Positions 10,481 to 23,771 are shown, numbered from the stretch's first letter. The stretch is 64,000 nt of DNA from Silurus meridionalis (GCF_014805685.1 NC_060887.1:28923963-28987962), one strand, 5' to 3'. The notes: a model not told the origin generated them from the sequence alone. A program made the numbers and translations.

Positions 10481-13265
10481 GTCTTTTATTATAGAGTGTC
10501 TAGCACAAAATATTTGTTTACCAAAGATCTAATACATTAAAATAAATACCAAAGACAAGAGATTTTTACTGCTGGTAAGTTAATATAAATTAAACCCAAC
10601 CATGGTATTTAAATACAAGCTGTGATGGTGTCTTCCTTTTAATGCACCAAAAATGACATTTAAAAGAAGAATAAAAATATTCACTGCACCAGTCCCGGTT
10701 TTCCTCATAATGGCGGTTTATTGGTTTGAATGACGGCTTTGTTTGAGTCATCAGTGCTCTGCACTATTTACAGCTCCACCCACATTCCCCTGTTCAGTAT
10801 GCATGACTCCCAAGAGATTCAGCATGGGCACTTAGTTTACTAGACCAGTCACTTGGCAGAGGAAATCATGACAAAAAGTGACAATGGATTTGTGGCATGA
10901 TACTGATTTATTATTAATATGGTAATTGATTGCATCATAGATTAATTATATTATTTTACTGACTTAAGATAGTACACCAAATTTATGTTATTTTATCTGT
11001 TCATAAACTTACATCAAATCATATTTTCATATATCAGAGCTGTGGAAATGAGAGCGGACAGATGCATTAACTTTATAATTTGCATTTAATTTGACTTGTC
11101 TTTCACTGTTACCTCTGATAGCATGGCCCGATATCTGTTATGATATTTGTCAAGATGCGATAATGCATTTCGTTCTCGAACCAGCTGTTTAATATTTTAG
11201 TAACGATAAAGTATTTGTGATAGGCTACATGCCAGTGGTCATATTAACGCGTTTCTTACCGTATTATTTAAACCTACTGTCTTACTCACAGCACAGACAT
11301 GAAAATAAGAAGAGCGATTCCTGTAAAACTGTTTGATCTGTTTCGTGTCTCAATCTTTTTCGCCGCTCCTCTCTCCATCTCAGCTTTCACCTTCTGTCTT
11401 CCACCTGCTAATCCACTTCTCTCGCACAGCGTTTGACTTTTCACCCCTTCATCTTCTCTTCTCACATGCTTTGTCAGTCTCTTGCTTATTCCATCAGACA
11501 TTCCATAATTCCTTCAGCTTTCCATCAGATCTTTGCCTCGTGATATTTCCCACATTACTTTCTCTCATCGCATTTTTTTTATATCTCCATCTTAGTGCAT
11601 TTTCCTTTTTGACATCCTCTACCTTGTACACCAACGTAAAAGATTTCTACCAAAAGTGTCTGATTTAAGATTTAATCACCGCTTGAAAAACAAATCTTTC
11701 ATGTTTTATTTTATATAAATATCAATATATATTTCTATGTTGTAAAGCTTTTGAGTTATTTTGATAAGTTCTGCCTGTACTCTTACTTTCCTCTTCTACT
11801 CACAAATTCCTATTTAAAGTTTTATAGCGCCCTATTACACAATGGTAATAAAGTGCTAACATGATAATATATTACTATGTAGCTGACAACATGAGGTACA
11901 TGATATGAAACCTGGCATATGTAGTGAAACAATCCTGAAATAAACTATAACCAGATGCTCTATAGCTTTCTCAGGTCAGGAACATAACGCATAACCACCC
12001 CATATAACTACTATTTACTGATTAGTTTCAATGTTTAAATTTCAGGCAGTGCCACAGAGATAAAAAATCATACTTTTTTACTTCAACAATCTTTGTGACT
12101 TTATTTGTGAAATTCAAAAATATGCTTTTTGTAAATGCTTAACACCACTGTAGGTGTAGTCCTGGAATAAGAGTCTCACAGTTTATCCAACTCAAACAAG
12201 TTATGATTGAAGAGAACAGCAAGCCAGAGATCTATTCTTAAACCTGCTTCATTGCTGACTGTGTGCTATGTACAATTGTCTAGCAATTACAGTGCTATAT
12301 TTGGAGATCAATGAGAGTTGATTCATATAAAAATATGTACTTTCATCATTACCTGTGATCTTTATATAGAACTTTTTATTATGTATTCACATCACCCCAG
12401 ATTCCTGTTTTACTTTGTTGTCAGTCCCGCCATGAAATTAGAATAACATTAAGCTACAATCAGCTTTTAATGAGGTTGTTGGGCAGGGGTTCACTGTTCA
12501 CTGCATCTGATGTCTGCTAGTGTCAGGTAAAGCTTTCTTCAAGTTCCCTTTAACTGAACTAAATCTGACAGACTGCAATCACTGCCTGGAATGTATTCTA
12601 ACTACGCTGCATGGTCTCATCACATTATCACCAGTATAATATACCAATTCAAAACCAATACACAGTTGAATCGGATAAACAAAATGGAATCGACAGAGCA
12701 ATCCATTTTGAATGTAAATTATTTACTGTTTTTTATTTAAGATATTAAAGGAATACTTCAGGGTTGTTTCAGTCTCATTTCTGCTTGGTACAGCTCTAAT
12801 GTACAGTATGAGCAATAACAATGGACAATAATTTGTACATTTGACATATTTACTTACTTATAGTACTGGTGGTTGGGAAATAAAGTGCTGTATAAATATA
12901 ATTATATATGTAAAAGTACAAAATCGAAAAAAGAATTGCCCTTATACAATATTAATTTATTCAGTGTTGCTCATAGTAAACAAAAATATCCTTCAATTTT
13001 GGAAAGAAAACTGAGAGTATCATGAAGAGTTATGATTCCTGTATGATTAACTCAATATTAATGTAACCAGTTTTATGAATGAGAGCTGACATGTGCACTT
13101 TTACATCATATTTATTAAGGTTTGGAGTGAGAAGAGGAAATATTGCCCTTTCAATGCAACATACCTACCTAAGTCTAAAGTGCTCTAAATGATAGAAAAA
13201 ATGATAGAAATGTACTGTGTGTAAATATAAATGGATACTTTCATGTTTGTGTTTTTGTGTTGCAG

Positions 13266-13387
13266 TGAGCACGCCACACTTCATGCACATTAAAGGTGTA
13301 GAGGTTAATGCCAGGCAAACCGCTATGTTCCACTGCACTATTAACGGCCAGCCCAAGGACCACGCCAACTACAAACTGTGGCTACAG
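13266..13387 (+). CDS. ptprm: ptprm exon encoding the first half of the Ig domain
   Basis: Acceptor 'tgtgttgcag', donor 'ctacag|gtaaca', 122 bases. Two bases complete the split codon from the previous exon; it ends in phase 0. It reads 'STPHFMHIKGVEVNARQTA', then 'MFHCTINGQP' and 'KLWLQ'. The PHF start, the 'VEVNA' motif, the first Ig cysteine (FHC) and the conserved core tryptophan (LWLQ) match the Ig-like domain of PTPRM. Its disulfide partner (YRC) is in the next exon. The Ig domain cooperates with MAM in homophilic binding outside the cell. Confidence 0.93.
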
Positions 13388-14286
13388 GTAACACGACTAC
13401 AGCTTCATGTGTGCTAACGGTTTCGTGCTTCATTATATTGCCCACTTTTTCTGGTTATTGATGTCGTCCTCGTCTTTTTGTAACAGCAAAGATGAAACAC
13501 AGTCGATTAGAGAGATGCGTCTCACGACATTAATGGAGAAATATTTCTGAGGAATAAATGTCCCCATCTGTCCACAGCATGCGGATGTGCATGCACAAAC
13601 AACACACAGTTGTGTGTTTTTTAGATGTTAAAGTGCGTGTAAATGTGTGTGAGTGTGTGACAGCTGTAGAGAATCAGAGGCAAGTGAGTGCATGCCCAAG
13701 GAAGAATAAACAGCTCTCACTCCCTTTTTTTCTCTGAGAATGCACTATTGCGATATATAAACAGAGAAGGAGTACAGAAATAAATACACACACACAAACA
13801 CACACAACTATGTACAAAGCTTTTGGTGTAGCTGAATAGTCGGATAGTGATTAGATTTTGTGAAAATGTATCCAGTCCATTGAGTAAGTTTGGCTAGAGC
13901 TGCACTTCTCTCTAAAAGTTTTATACACCACAAAGTTCCTTCTCTTCCTGCAATCCAAGGCTGTGTATGCTTCTTTCCCAAGAGATTAGCAGCTGCATGC
14001 CTGCTTTTTGCTTCATTCACTGATAAACACTCCTGAGGAATGTCCAGACCTCGTGCTCAGACATCAAAAGCATGCCTCAAACTATTCTCTAAATTATCCC
14101 TCAGGGATGCCAAGCTCCTCTAATTGCCTGAACTATTCATGTTCATGTTTTCCATTTTGGCTAATTTTACAGCATCTTTGCACTTATACCACAATATGGG
14201 TCACAGGAATGTTTTCTAACAGACAGGAATGTGTTTGTTTACTGTATCATGATAGGAATATCTGAAATTCCTGTTATTCTTCTCAG
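13388..14286 (+). other. intron inside the Ig domain (0.9 kb)
   Basis: Non-coding, with GT- and CA-rich patches at 13600-13660 and 13785-13808. It ends in the acceptor 'ttattcttctcag'. No other feature seen. Confidence 0.8.
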
Positions 14287-14461
14287 GGTATCGGAGGCCG
14301 AGAGGCTCCGATGAAGGACACCAAGCCAGTGAACCTCAGGCGCTACATGGCAACATTTGATGTGGTGAACACCACCAAGGGGGATTCAGGCCGTTACCGC
14401 TGCATTGTCCAATCAGACAAGGGAGTGGGAGTGTCCAGCTATGCTGAGCTTATAGTGAAGC
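14287..14461 (+). CDS. ptprm: ptprm exon encoding the second half of the Ig domain
   Basis: Acceptor 'cttctcag', donor 'aagc|gtaagt', 175 bases, phase 0 at the start and one base over at the end. It reads 'GIGGREAPMKDTKPVNLRRY', then 'MATFDVVNTTKGDSGRYRC' and 'GVGVSSYAELIVK'. 'VVNTTK.D.G.YRC' and 'SYAEL(I/V)VK' are PTPRM-like; YRC supplies the second Ig cysteine, and NTT is a sequon. The split codon joins the next exon as Gln (c+aa), where mammals have Glu in 'KEPP'. Confidence 0.94.
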
Positions 14462-14532
14462 GTAAGTATTAAACATCATATTACAAATTGCTGGGATTTC
14501 ACTTAATCATCCATTAAGTGCTCAGCCATTGA

Positions 14533-14900
14533 TAGAATAGAATAGAATAGAATAGAATAGAATAGAATAGAATAGGTTAAATAGAAGAAAATAGAATACA
14601 ACATTGAAATCTAATCAAAAAATAGAATTAAACAAAGCAAAACATAAAAGGGAAAAGGGAAATTTAGTAGAATAAAACAGCAGAATAAAGTATATTATAT
14701 ATAGTAGAATAAAAATAGTGGAGTAGCAAAGAGCAGATTAAAATAAAATACAAAATATAATAGTAATAGGAAAATAGTATATAATAGGTTAAAATAGAAT
14801 AGCCGTTATCAAATGGAATACAACAGAATAGAATTGAAATAGTAAAGAAAATGGTGTCATAGAACAAAAAATACACTGAAATTTAATACAACAGCTTCAA
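14533..14900. repeat. (AATAG)n pentanucleotide repeat with decayed flank
   Basis: About eight perfect AATAG units at 14533-14575 are followed by over 300 bases in which AATAG/ATAGAA words recur irregularly. This suggests an older, longer array that has decayed. Confidence 0.85.
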
Positions 14901-16991
14901 AGAAAATCATAGTATAGAATAACCCCTAACTTATCTGTACAAAGAAAATACTTTTAAGTCAGATTAATCTGTTACAGCTTATCATAGTGATTTAGATCAG
15001 CCCACCCAATGTATCCTGCGTTGTAATCAAATATATATTTCTATTAAAATAAGCATAGATATGTCTTTCTGTGTGGGAGAGAACAAACTACAGCTAACAG
15101 CCCAATCGTGTGTGTGTGCATGTGTGTGTGATCAATTCTCAAACACACAACCCAAAACGGCTGCCTCCAGTTCTGACAGAGCAACAGCCAAAATAAAAGA
15201 GAGCTACATTTAAATACTTTTCCATCTGAGTGAGAATATCATTACACTGTAAATCATAACACAGCAGGAAACACCCTTCTTCCTCTGTAGTACTGTACTT
15301 TGTTAAACAGCAGAGTGTGTGGCCTCAGACTAACTCCTTATATTTCATTTCTCCGAAAGCACGTTTTCAGCGCTCTTGCCATAGGTTAGCTTCTTTCATT
15401 TCATTACTTGTGGCCCTAGAGTACCTCTGAACTCAAAAAAGGGGGTTATTGTTTTGGTTGCAAATTTGTCAAGAAAGCACAAGTCACATTGTCAAGGCAG
15501 CGCATATGTCTGAGGGCCTGTAAAAAAAACTCAGTAAGAGCTTCAGTTTGTCAGTTTGCCACTAGAAATTAGCTACCTGTCTTATTAATGTTAGTAATAA
15601 AAAAGTAAAATCGGTTTTGGTAACTGGTAAAAAATTTCCCAAGACTATAACAATGCCAGTCAAGTCATAGGCACTGAGAAATCCCACTTTTGGACAATTC
15701 TTTGCAGTTAGTTTGTTGACTAGCTACATTACGCTAGTGAGATATTAATGTACTGTGTATTTATATACATGTTATATACATGTATGCTGGTATTTTAATT
15801 AGTAAATTCTAGTGTATTATACCACAGAGCTGTTTAACAGTCAGCAGGTGTTGATTCATTTTCAGTGACAGCTCTGACAGTATGCCTGGCTGTAATTCAT
15901 ATCACGGCTTTGTAGTAATGCACTTGTTCTTATATTCTGTTACTACACAGTAGCAGCAGCTCATACATAAAGATTTGTGCGGCTGAAATGAAACATTCCA
16001 TTCAGCAAATCAATACATTGTAATCGATGTGTTCTGTAAAACCGATGTGATTAGCTTTTTTTCTTGGTCGTTCACTGCATTTAAAGAATTTCTGGTCTTC
16101 TTGACTTCAGGAGAAAGAGAAGGAATAACTGTTTAACATGTAATAAAGCTACTTTCACTAACATTAACTATAATGATATATAGATAAAAATATGATGTAA
16201 TTCTGTATAAAATAATAATCTGTGGTATAGCAGGAATGAAACACTTTGAGATTTGCTTTAATAGACAATAATGGACTTGGGTGGTAAACAGGTTTCATGA
16301 AAGGCCACAACTCAGATTATTCATTGATTATGTATTAAAATAGATTTATCAATTAATTATTTTTCCATACATTTCTGCACTATTTTATTCCACAAAACAG
16401 CATGTGTTTCCTAAATCGATTTTGTAAGAAAAAATGATGAGGACAACAGTAATTGTAATTAAGAAGAAGTTTATAACAGCGTAGCAGTGACAAAATACAT
16501 GACATACTTTGGGTTCATCTGAGTCAGAAAGAACCCAGAACAAACTCTGCTCAGATATTTTATATTGTTCTTCCCTTTGAAATGTAGACAGGATTTAGCT
16601 TTTAGTGTAGGAAATCAGTAAAGGAACATATTGCTGGGTGATACCACTATCGAGCCGGAGGTCCCTGTTGTTTACACCTTTGCTAGTGCCGGCCCTCACA
16701 GCAGGTCAGGTAATGGTATTGTTTAAATGATAATCATGGTCTCAGACACCTTTTGGTTAGCCTTGATGGCTTGCTGCCTCTATCAGACTAATTTAAGTCT
16801 GAATTAAGACTATGATTGAGATTAATACAACTGAAATTCTACATCAAACTACATAACTACTTTTTTATCAAATTTAAGCCGTTTTGTGGATGAGCTTAAT
16901 TTGATATAGCGTGGGGTGGAATCTGGGTTGAGTCAGTCTGTAATTCCTACAATATCTTAATGTAAAATACAGAATGCGTGTGGTGAGTCTT

Positions 16992-17018
16992 TGTGTGCGT
17001 GTGTGTGTGTGTGTGTGT
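16992..17018. repeat. (GT)n microsatellite
   Basis: A short GT run with one C interruption. Confidence 0.85.
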
Positions 17019-18280
17019 TTGTGCAGTCATCGGTATGTGAGATATATATGAGACCTGTCAGTGTAAATGAGCTGAAGGGTGCTCAAGTGTTCAGCACTAA
17101 ATCTTGCTATGATTTTTTTCACACGCAGCAGAAGCTCTTTCCTGCCTGCCGTCTCACATTATTCATCATTATTTAGGCAGTATTACAGAAGGTGTCACTT
17201 CTACGAGCTTGTAATTGGAGTGCATTACAACGACAACAACTTCTTTCAGTTATTTGCCCAAATTTGTTTCAGTGTTTTCAGCTGCTGTAGCTGTGCCGCG
17301 TTTCCCGATTAAACATTGCCCCATTTCCCAGCCTTGTATCCGATGCGCTCATTGAGCACAACCTGTTCACTTTGCAAGGCTGATGCATCTCATTACGAGC
17401 GTCTGCTGAAGGGAGCACTAATTCAGGCTGTGCTTAGTTCAATACCACGAAGAGTTGGCCGAGGGCAACATGTACAACAGCATGCCCAAAGCCTGCAGGT
17501 TAACAAAGCTGACCTGCCCTCCTGAGGCTGCATGATGGCGAACATAAATCATTCACACTCTGCTCTTATACATTGTTTCACACCCCATGCGGCCATTACA
17601 CGCCTTCAAGTGCCAGCAGTGTGCATACTGGCATTGTAGCATACACCTGCAGCTGCCACAGGTGTGCTTTATCTCACTGTTTTTCTTTCATTTTGTATTT
17701 TTAATCTCCTGCATGGTGGGTGGCCAGAAGGGAATAGAAGATTCAGAGGAATACAGCAGATGTCAGAGAAGTAGAACTCAACCAAGAAAACTGGGGAAAA
17801 AATTGCATTGCAGAGAAAAAAATATGTGTGAAAGGAAAAGTCAAATTTCCTGTACTGAGGCTGTAACACAATACCAGTGTCTGTGGGTATGTTCCAAACT
17901 CGACCCCCTACCTAACATTGAGAGAAAAAAAAACTGAAGTAGAAATGACAGCAATGTAAGCACGAGTGTAAAATTTGGCTTTGAAATTTTTGCAACCTCA
18001 GCTTTATCCCTGGAGGTCTGGGAGTGTTATTTTAAAGGAGGAAAGAGGAGCTTTTTATCTTGTCAGATACATTTTTCTTTCATATATCCCAATACGCATA
18101 TCCCCCTATTGATCAATGACTCAATAAATGAATGGATAAATTAATGAATGATATATACTGTACATGATCTCTAAACTTATCCTGTTGCTATGTGAACTTT
18201 GGAAAGCTATCTAAAAATTGGTTTTGTATTTGTTTACTCTCTTACATAGTATGGTGCCTATCAACCAGACATCAGAATCC

Positions 18281-18470
18281 ACACTATATGCAAACGTTTG
18301 TGGACACATGACCATAAGATTTGCATGAACATCCTATTCCACATTTAGTCCCCATTTAGAATCCTCTCCACTCTTCTGGGAAGATGTTTCATTAGATTTT
18401 GGAGTGCCACATATGTACCAAATATGAATGGAAAAGTCAGGGGTCCCACTACTTTTGTTCATATAGTGTA
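18281..18470 (-). mobile_element. internally deleted Tc1-like element, 'TATATGGAC' family copy 1
   Basis: About 190 bp with matching ends 'cactatatg' and 'catatagtgt'. The left part ('gtttgtggacacatgacca', 'ttccacatttagtcccc') is the reverse complement of the 3' end of the copies at 24.97 and 43.62 kb. The right part ('gggtcccactacttttgtt') is the opposite terminus. Nearly all internal sequence is gone. Confidence 0.75.
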
Positions 18471-20847
18471 TCGTGTGCTGTTTTGATGTTGTGCAGTTGG
18501 ATTTAGCTTTAATACCATTTTTACACCATTACGAATCGATTTATATTTTAAAGCTTGGTGCTTGGTGTGCAAGAATTCGATATTTTTTTAGACAATGTGT
18601 AAGGTGCTGACACAATAGACGACAGTTGTCTTGGTGTGTCATAGTTTGTAAAGACAGATGGCGTGCTTGAGGTGCTGTAGGAAGTGCTCCTTGATTTCTA
18701 AGAAAAAAACTTTACTCCCAGAAAAAGTTTGGAGTGCTTTTGCTTTCCCTGCCTAGCATTTAACCTTAAATTCATGACATCTACAAGAGCTTGTGTTGCA
18801 TTGGAAAACTTTGTGAAACCAGATCAAACCAAGTCCAAATAACAGGGTAGTAGAAACATTGACCCTCAAAATAACAAATAGGTTCCTTGGGTGACAGCAA
18901 CATCTCTGGCAGTTTTACACAGAAATGAATGGATTATATCAGAGAGATCATGTGGGTATAGGGGTCAGTTTGCATGACCATATGCTTCTAAATATATCCG
19001 AATGTGGAATAGGATTTAGTGAATGGGTTTGTGTGCCGGGTGCAATGGCATGGAGACACACAGCTGTGTGTTGTAAAACACATGAAGTATGGCAAGCAGC
19101 AGTCATTCTTCCAAAGCAGCACAGCACATCATGGTTGTAATAGTTTGCCCTGTGACCTGTAAATTTTAACCCCTTAACTTCCTGGGAGCCAGAAGGTCCC
19201 ATCTTAGATTCCCCAATCTGATACATTACTTTCATTGTAGTTGCTGAATGAATTATAGTTTAAATAATGTAATAATAAATGCTGCATATTTTATAAATTC
19301 TGATTGTGTTCTCTAGCATTTTGTTTAATTTTTGTATGTTTAATCTTTTTGAATTCGAATTGATTGAAATTTATTTTTAATTTATTTCTGGGCCATAAAT
19401 TATTATAATTATTTTTTTGCTTGGATGCTGAAAAAGCGTTTTTTAAACCATCCTAGAAATGATCAATATCCATTGAGATGTGCCAAGCCTGAGTTATATT
19501 ATCTTGGCTGGTGGTTAGATGCATCAGTGGCTATGTTTTCACATGATAGCATAGAAAAAAAAAACAGGTAAAAGAATGTCAAATCAGTCAGACCCCTATG
19601 CCCCTTCTTGCCAAATCATAAATAAACGCAATGACACACGGACAGAACGAAGCCAATGATGCATTTCTGTCTCTGTACAATCCTCCGTACAATCTCTGCT
19701 TTAAAATGTGTTTTCACTCCAGATTGAAATGTCAATTTATCTAGCCTAACCCGGCGCTGAATGATTGTGCCGTGAAGGCTTGTTTTTTTTTTGTTGTTTT
19801 TTTGGGGGGGAGACAATACCTTGCCCCCCTCACTGTGGGCATCCACACCTGTTCTGTGTCTGCCAGGCTGAAATTGAGATGTCAGACAGGGAGTGGGCTT
19901 ACAAGAGAAGGAGTAAAGAGGAATACATTTAAATTGCCACATGCAATATTATACAGCAGTGGAGACAGACATGAAGGCTTGTGTTTTGACAAGGGGACCA
20001 TGTCATATGTTTGCATGCTGTTAGAGATACAATATGAGCTCCCAGACATTTCTTGTTTTGCCTGGGTACCCTTGTTTGCACTTCACACCTTGTTTGCACT
20101 TTGCATTTTGCCAAAGCTGCTTGTAAGTTCAAGGCAAAGTCTTTTCAATGCAATTAAAGCAATTTGATATGATTCAGTTGAGAGAGAAACAGTAAGTTTA
20201 ACCAGCCTACTCAAAAAAAAACTGATTTTCAATCACACAGTCTGTGTTAAACTGATTTATGATAATGGCTGGGTATTTGTTAATGCATTCACACTTACAC
20301 TGATAGGATACCAGCATGATCAACACTGAAGACTTGTTCTGCTTAGAAATTTTGCATTTACACTCTGTGCCCTGATGCATCCATCTATTGTGTATTCCAA
20401 TGCCTATCTGCTGGCAGCAGTGCAAGGTCTATGATTGGCTGTTCAGCCTTGCAAGCAAAGCAAGCAAACAGCAATCTCTAGAGAGCACACATACCGAATA
20501 TCTCATTCATCTTTTTCATCTTGACTCATCTGCTCAGCATTTCTCCACTTCTGATAATCAGATATAGCTAGTTGTATTTTTAAAACAAAACGGCTGAGTA
20601 GACATATTAAATAGATTCACGACAGCTAAAAATAGGTAGCTAGGCTTCCTTGATTGGCTTCATCCCAAATCACTTACAACTGCACTGAATTTACTTAGAT
20701 TTTTATTATGAGCATGTGGTGCATATTCTGAGAATACACCCTAGATTAGACTTTATTACTTTTTTCACTTCTTTTAATTCAATATCATAGCCTTCTAATT
20801 TGCAGTTTGGAGTTGTAACCACCAAGCCACCAATGCCTCTGTGCATC

Positions 20848-21039
20848 ATATACACCAGGGGTCTCCACAAAGGGCCGATGTGGGTGCAGGTTTTAATTGC
20901 AACCCAGAAAGTTCACACCAAATTTTACCTGTTTAAATCTAATGATTTACATTTTCAATGCCAATCAGGTGTGGCCCTTGTTGGAATGAAAACCCCCACC
21001 CACACTTTGTGGAACAGATTAGACACCCCTGATATACAC
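20848..21039. mobile_element. hAT-type MITE with perfect 8-bp target duplication
   Basis: The element is 20856-21031 (176 bp) with termini 'caggggtctcca' and '...agacacccctg', typical of hAT elements. It is bordered by the identical octamer 'atatacac' at 20848-20855 and 21032-21039. There is no coding capacity. Confidence 0.88.
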
Positions 21040-21096
21040 CCATTCAACGAAATATTTGCATCAGTTCAGGATAGGCAATTTAAATAGCAGCATGTT

Positions 21097-21215
21097 TTGA
21101 TGCTAAAAGGAAACCAGAAGACCCAGAAGAAACCTACATGGCCACAGGTACAACACATACATACAGGCAGTGCCTGTTCTTAGGATTTAAACCAGGGTCC
21201 ACTATATGATTGTCA
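21097..21215 (-). repeat. fragment of a dispersed fish repeat
   Basis: 'ggaaaccagaagaccc...gaaacctacatgg...ggcagtgcctg' is, in reverse complement, the same repeat type as 61466-61620 ('gtgggtttctgctgaattct', 'ggtttcctcccacctcac'). It is decayed, and the class was not resolved. Confidence 0.45.
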
Positions 21216-22358
21216 CATGCAAAAGTGTTTACTTTAGGATGCAGCCTTTTTCCATGATACTGGGTTTTCAGATGCTGCAGCCTTCTTGTATGCATGTCAG
21301 TCATCAGTTGTTAGCCCTGTGTTTACTACAACGTTTCACAAAAGGCATCAAGTGACATTTTCAGCTGCCTTGCCACTTTGGACCCTTACACAATGTAACT
21401 TTATGAAATCCTGATTCCATCAGAAAAGAAGATGGAGAGAAACATTGCTGTTTTTTACAACCATCCTGCTCTGGTCACACCTGGACACAACTGTCAGGAA
21501 GATGGATACCCCATTACTGCAGCTGTAATTGGCACTCTCTGTGGCCCAAATCAATATCATATCCCATGTTTGCTCTGCACCACAGAGCTGCTGGGTTACC
21601 CAAACCTGCGACTGCTCTGAGGCTCTGGTGAGAGACGGAGCCATTTCATCTCTTCATTAGTACATCGCCATGCAGTTCAGCACAGATCTACGGCAACAAT
21701 TTCCAAGATAACAGAGAGTGTATGAAAGATGAGAAGGCTCAAGGGCATAATGAGGCAAAATATGAAATAGTTTTGTCCAAATGGTTTCCAAAAAAAACAA
21801 GGTTTCCATGACAAACTGGGTTTCCGTTAGACAAGCAACATCATTCAAAGACATCAAATCAGGCTTTATACAATTACAAAATTCTCCCCAGACACAGAAT
21901 CAAATTGACTTTATGTTTGTATTTATTGTAATAGATTTTTATGCTGTGCACTGCAGTAGATCAAATCCTTTTCAGTGAAGTACTATGCATGTGTCTATGC
22001 ATGTGTGTCTGCTTGTGTTTTATAATGAAACCCCACTAAAATGGGTCAATGGTGAAATAGAACAGGACCATAGGGGTGATAAGTAATGAATTTCAGCTCA
22101 TAATCTAAATCAATGAGGGTCAAAAATTAATTGGATTAAGTCAGTACCTCTGTGCAAACTGTCTTCTGTAGCCAGTTTACATCATATCAACTAAAAACTC
22201 ACACCAACATAAATTAAACCCTAAAATGTTTTTTTTGTGTTGCGATTATTTACATCAGGACCTATTAGGACCACATGGCGCAAATATTACAGTAAAAAAA
22301 AGTAAAATATACATATCAGTTACTTCACACCTATCAAACATTATATAATATATATATA

Positions 22359-22697
22359 TACAGTGGAACCTCGGAGCTCGCGACGGTTAGGGACCAAGAC
22401 CGGTCGCGAGTTCCGAATTTTCGCGACCTTTTGATACGCCCCTTCCAACCCAGTAAAAACCCAAAGAACACTATACGAAATCGATTTAAATGAGTAAATA
22501 ACACTATTTCACTCCATAACATTTAATTATTAGACATAATAATTAATGAGATAAACCTTGATTAGAAATGTTAAAACTAGCGTTTTGAGCAGCTCGCGGT
22601 TGCTCACGAGCTGATCTGAATGAGAGTCGCGGTCGGAATGAAAGTCGGGAGCATGCGGTCGCGGCGCTGAGGCCATGAGCTCCGAGGTTCCACTGTA
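22359..22697. mobile_element. 335-bp MITE with perfect 19-bp TIRs
   Basis: The element is 22361-22695. Its ends share the perfect inverted repeat 'cagtggaacctcggagctc', and it has TA on both sides (22359-22360 and 22696-22697), as for Tc1/mariner/pogo targets. The body is unusually CpG-rich near both ends ('ctcgcgacgg', 'tcgcggcgctg') and has no ORF. It is probably a non-autonomous pogo/Tigger-type element; the family name is uncertain. Confidence 0.9.
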
Positions 22698-22714
22698 TAA
22701 TATATGTTTAATAC

Positions 22715-22718
<4 letters not shown>

Positions 22719-22788
<70 letters not shown>
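22719..22788. repeat. (TA)35 microsatellite
   Basis: A perfect TA run ending directly at the truncated end of the pogo-like copy 2. Confidence 0.97.
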
Positions 22789-22796
<8 letters not shown>

Positions 22797-23689
22797 GCCG
22801 CACCCACTAAATTTTACAAAAGATTTTTATTTTGAACATAAATAAGCCGCACCTGTCTATAAGCCTACACTGAAACTAATGAACTTTACACAGGCTTTAA
22901 CGAAAGACAGTGTCTGTTACATGGTGTAACGGGTGAAATATGTTGTGGCTCTTTTAAGAGCAGAGAGGCATTTTTCCGGTATAACTGCATGTGTGCAAGA
23001 CCGAGGAATATGTCCTTATTATTTTCTGATGCTCATTTCTAAGTTTCTTTGACTAACCCGTAACGCTGTTGTCAAGAAAAATAAAAAAGCACGAGTTTTG
23101 GAAACCTGTCTGTGCTTATATGATTTCTGTTGCAACTGGAGTTAGCGAGCTATCCCTTCATCCAGACTCAACGTGTTACAACGGCTTGTATCTAAACAGT
23201 AGCCTACCAAGAAAGTCATTGTTCACTGTCTTCCTCCTTTCTTTCACAACAATTTCTCTCAGGAGTTTATCTTTTGGCATCGTCGTGTGTTTAAAAATCA
23301 CCATCGGTGAAGCTTTTCTCCCGATGCTGTGCAGCTCAGAACACAGGTGAAGTGCGTTTTTTCATGCCCGGTTGTTTTCAGCTTGATGAATGATTCTCCT
23401 TTTCTATAGACAGTCCAATTGAGCGGCAGATCTAACATCAGAGGAACCTCATCCATATTTATGATGTGGTGCGGCTCGATTCAGTGGGAGCGCGATTTAA
23501 TATAAAGAGTTTCATTGGTTCATCTGAACCCGTTCGGCAATTTCATTGGTCTAATGTTATGGGGTTCAGTTTTTTGGCTTGAAGTTTGTGAAACCGGGAA
23601 AAACCCAGGATAAATTAGCCGCTTCGTTGTTTAAGCCGCGGGGTTCAAAGCATGGGAAAAAAGTAGCGGCTTATAGTCCGGAAAATACG

Positions 23690-23691
<2 letters not shown>
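22789..23691 (-). mobile_element. pogo-like Tc1/mariner element, copy 2, with transposase remnant
   Basis: This is homologous to 5405-6208 in inverted orientation. Its right terminus 'tagtccggaaaatacgg' is intact. The left terminus stops at 'tataagccgcacccac', about 30 bases short of the end seen in copy 1, where a (TA)n tract begins. Within it, 'gaggaacctcatccatatt' (about 23440-23460) is the reverse complement of a segment reading (N)MDEVPL. This resembles the DDE-region motif of fish pogo/Tigger transposases, so copy 2 is closer to the parent element than copy 1. No intact frame remains. Confidence 0.85.

Positions 23692-23767
<76 letters not shown>
23691..23767. repeat. (TG)n-(TA)n compound microsatellite
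   Basis: It starts at the last base of the pogo-like terminus ('acggtgtgtg') and continues into about 31 TA units. Confidence 0.95.

Positions 23768-23771
<4 letters not shown>

Larger units (their letters stand above)
10093..13265 (+). other. intron between MAM and Ig exons (3.2 kb)
   Basis: It starts with a (TC)n tract at 10099, followed by (TA)36 at 10407-10478. The rest is AT-rich. 11286-11668 is open on both strands in pyrimidine-rich sequence (a Ser/Phe/Leu-rich translation without any domain), which I read as non-coding. Confidence 0.75.

Noticed and set aside
11286..11668. Overlapping frames on both strands in pyrimidine-rich DNA
   Set aside because: Composition-driven absence of stops; the translation is Ser/Leu/Phe-rich without structure.
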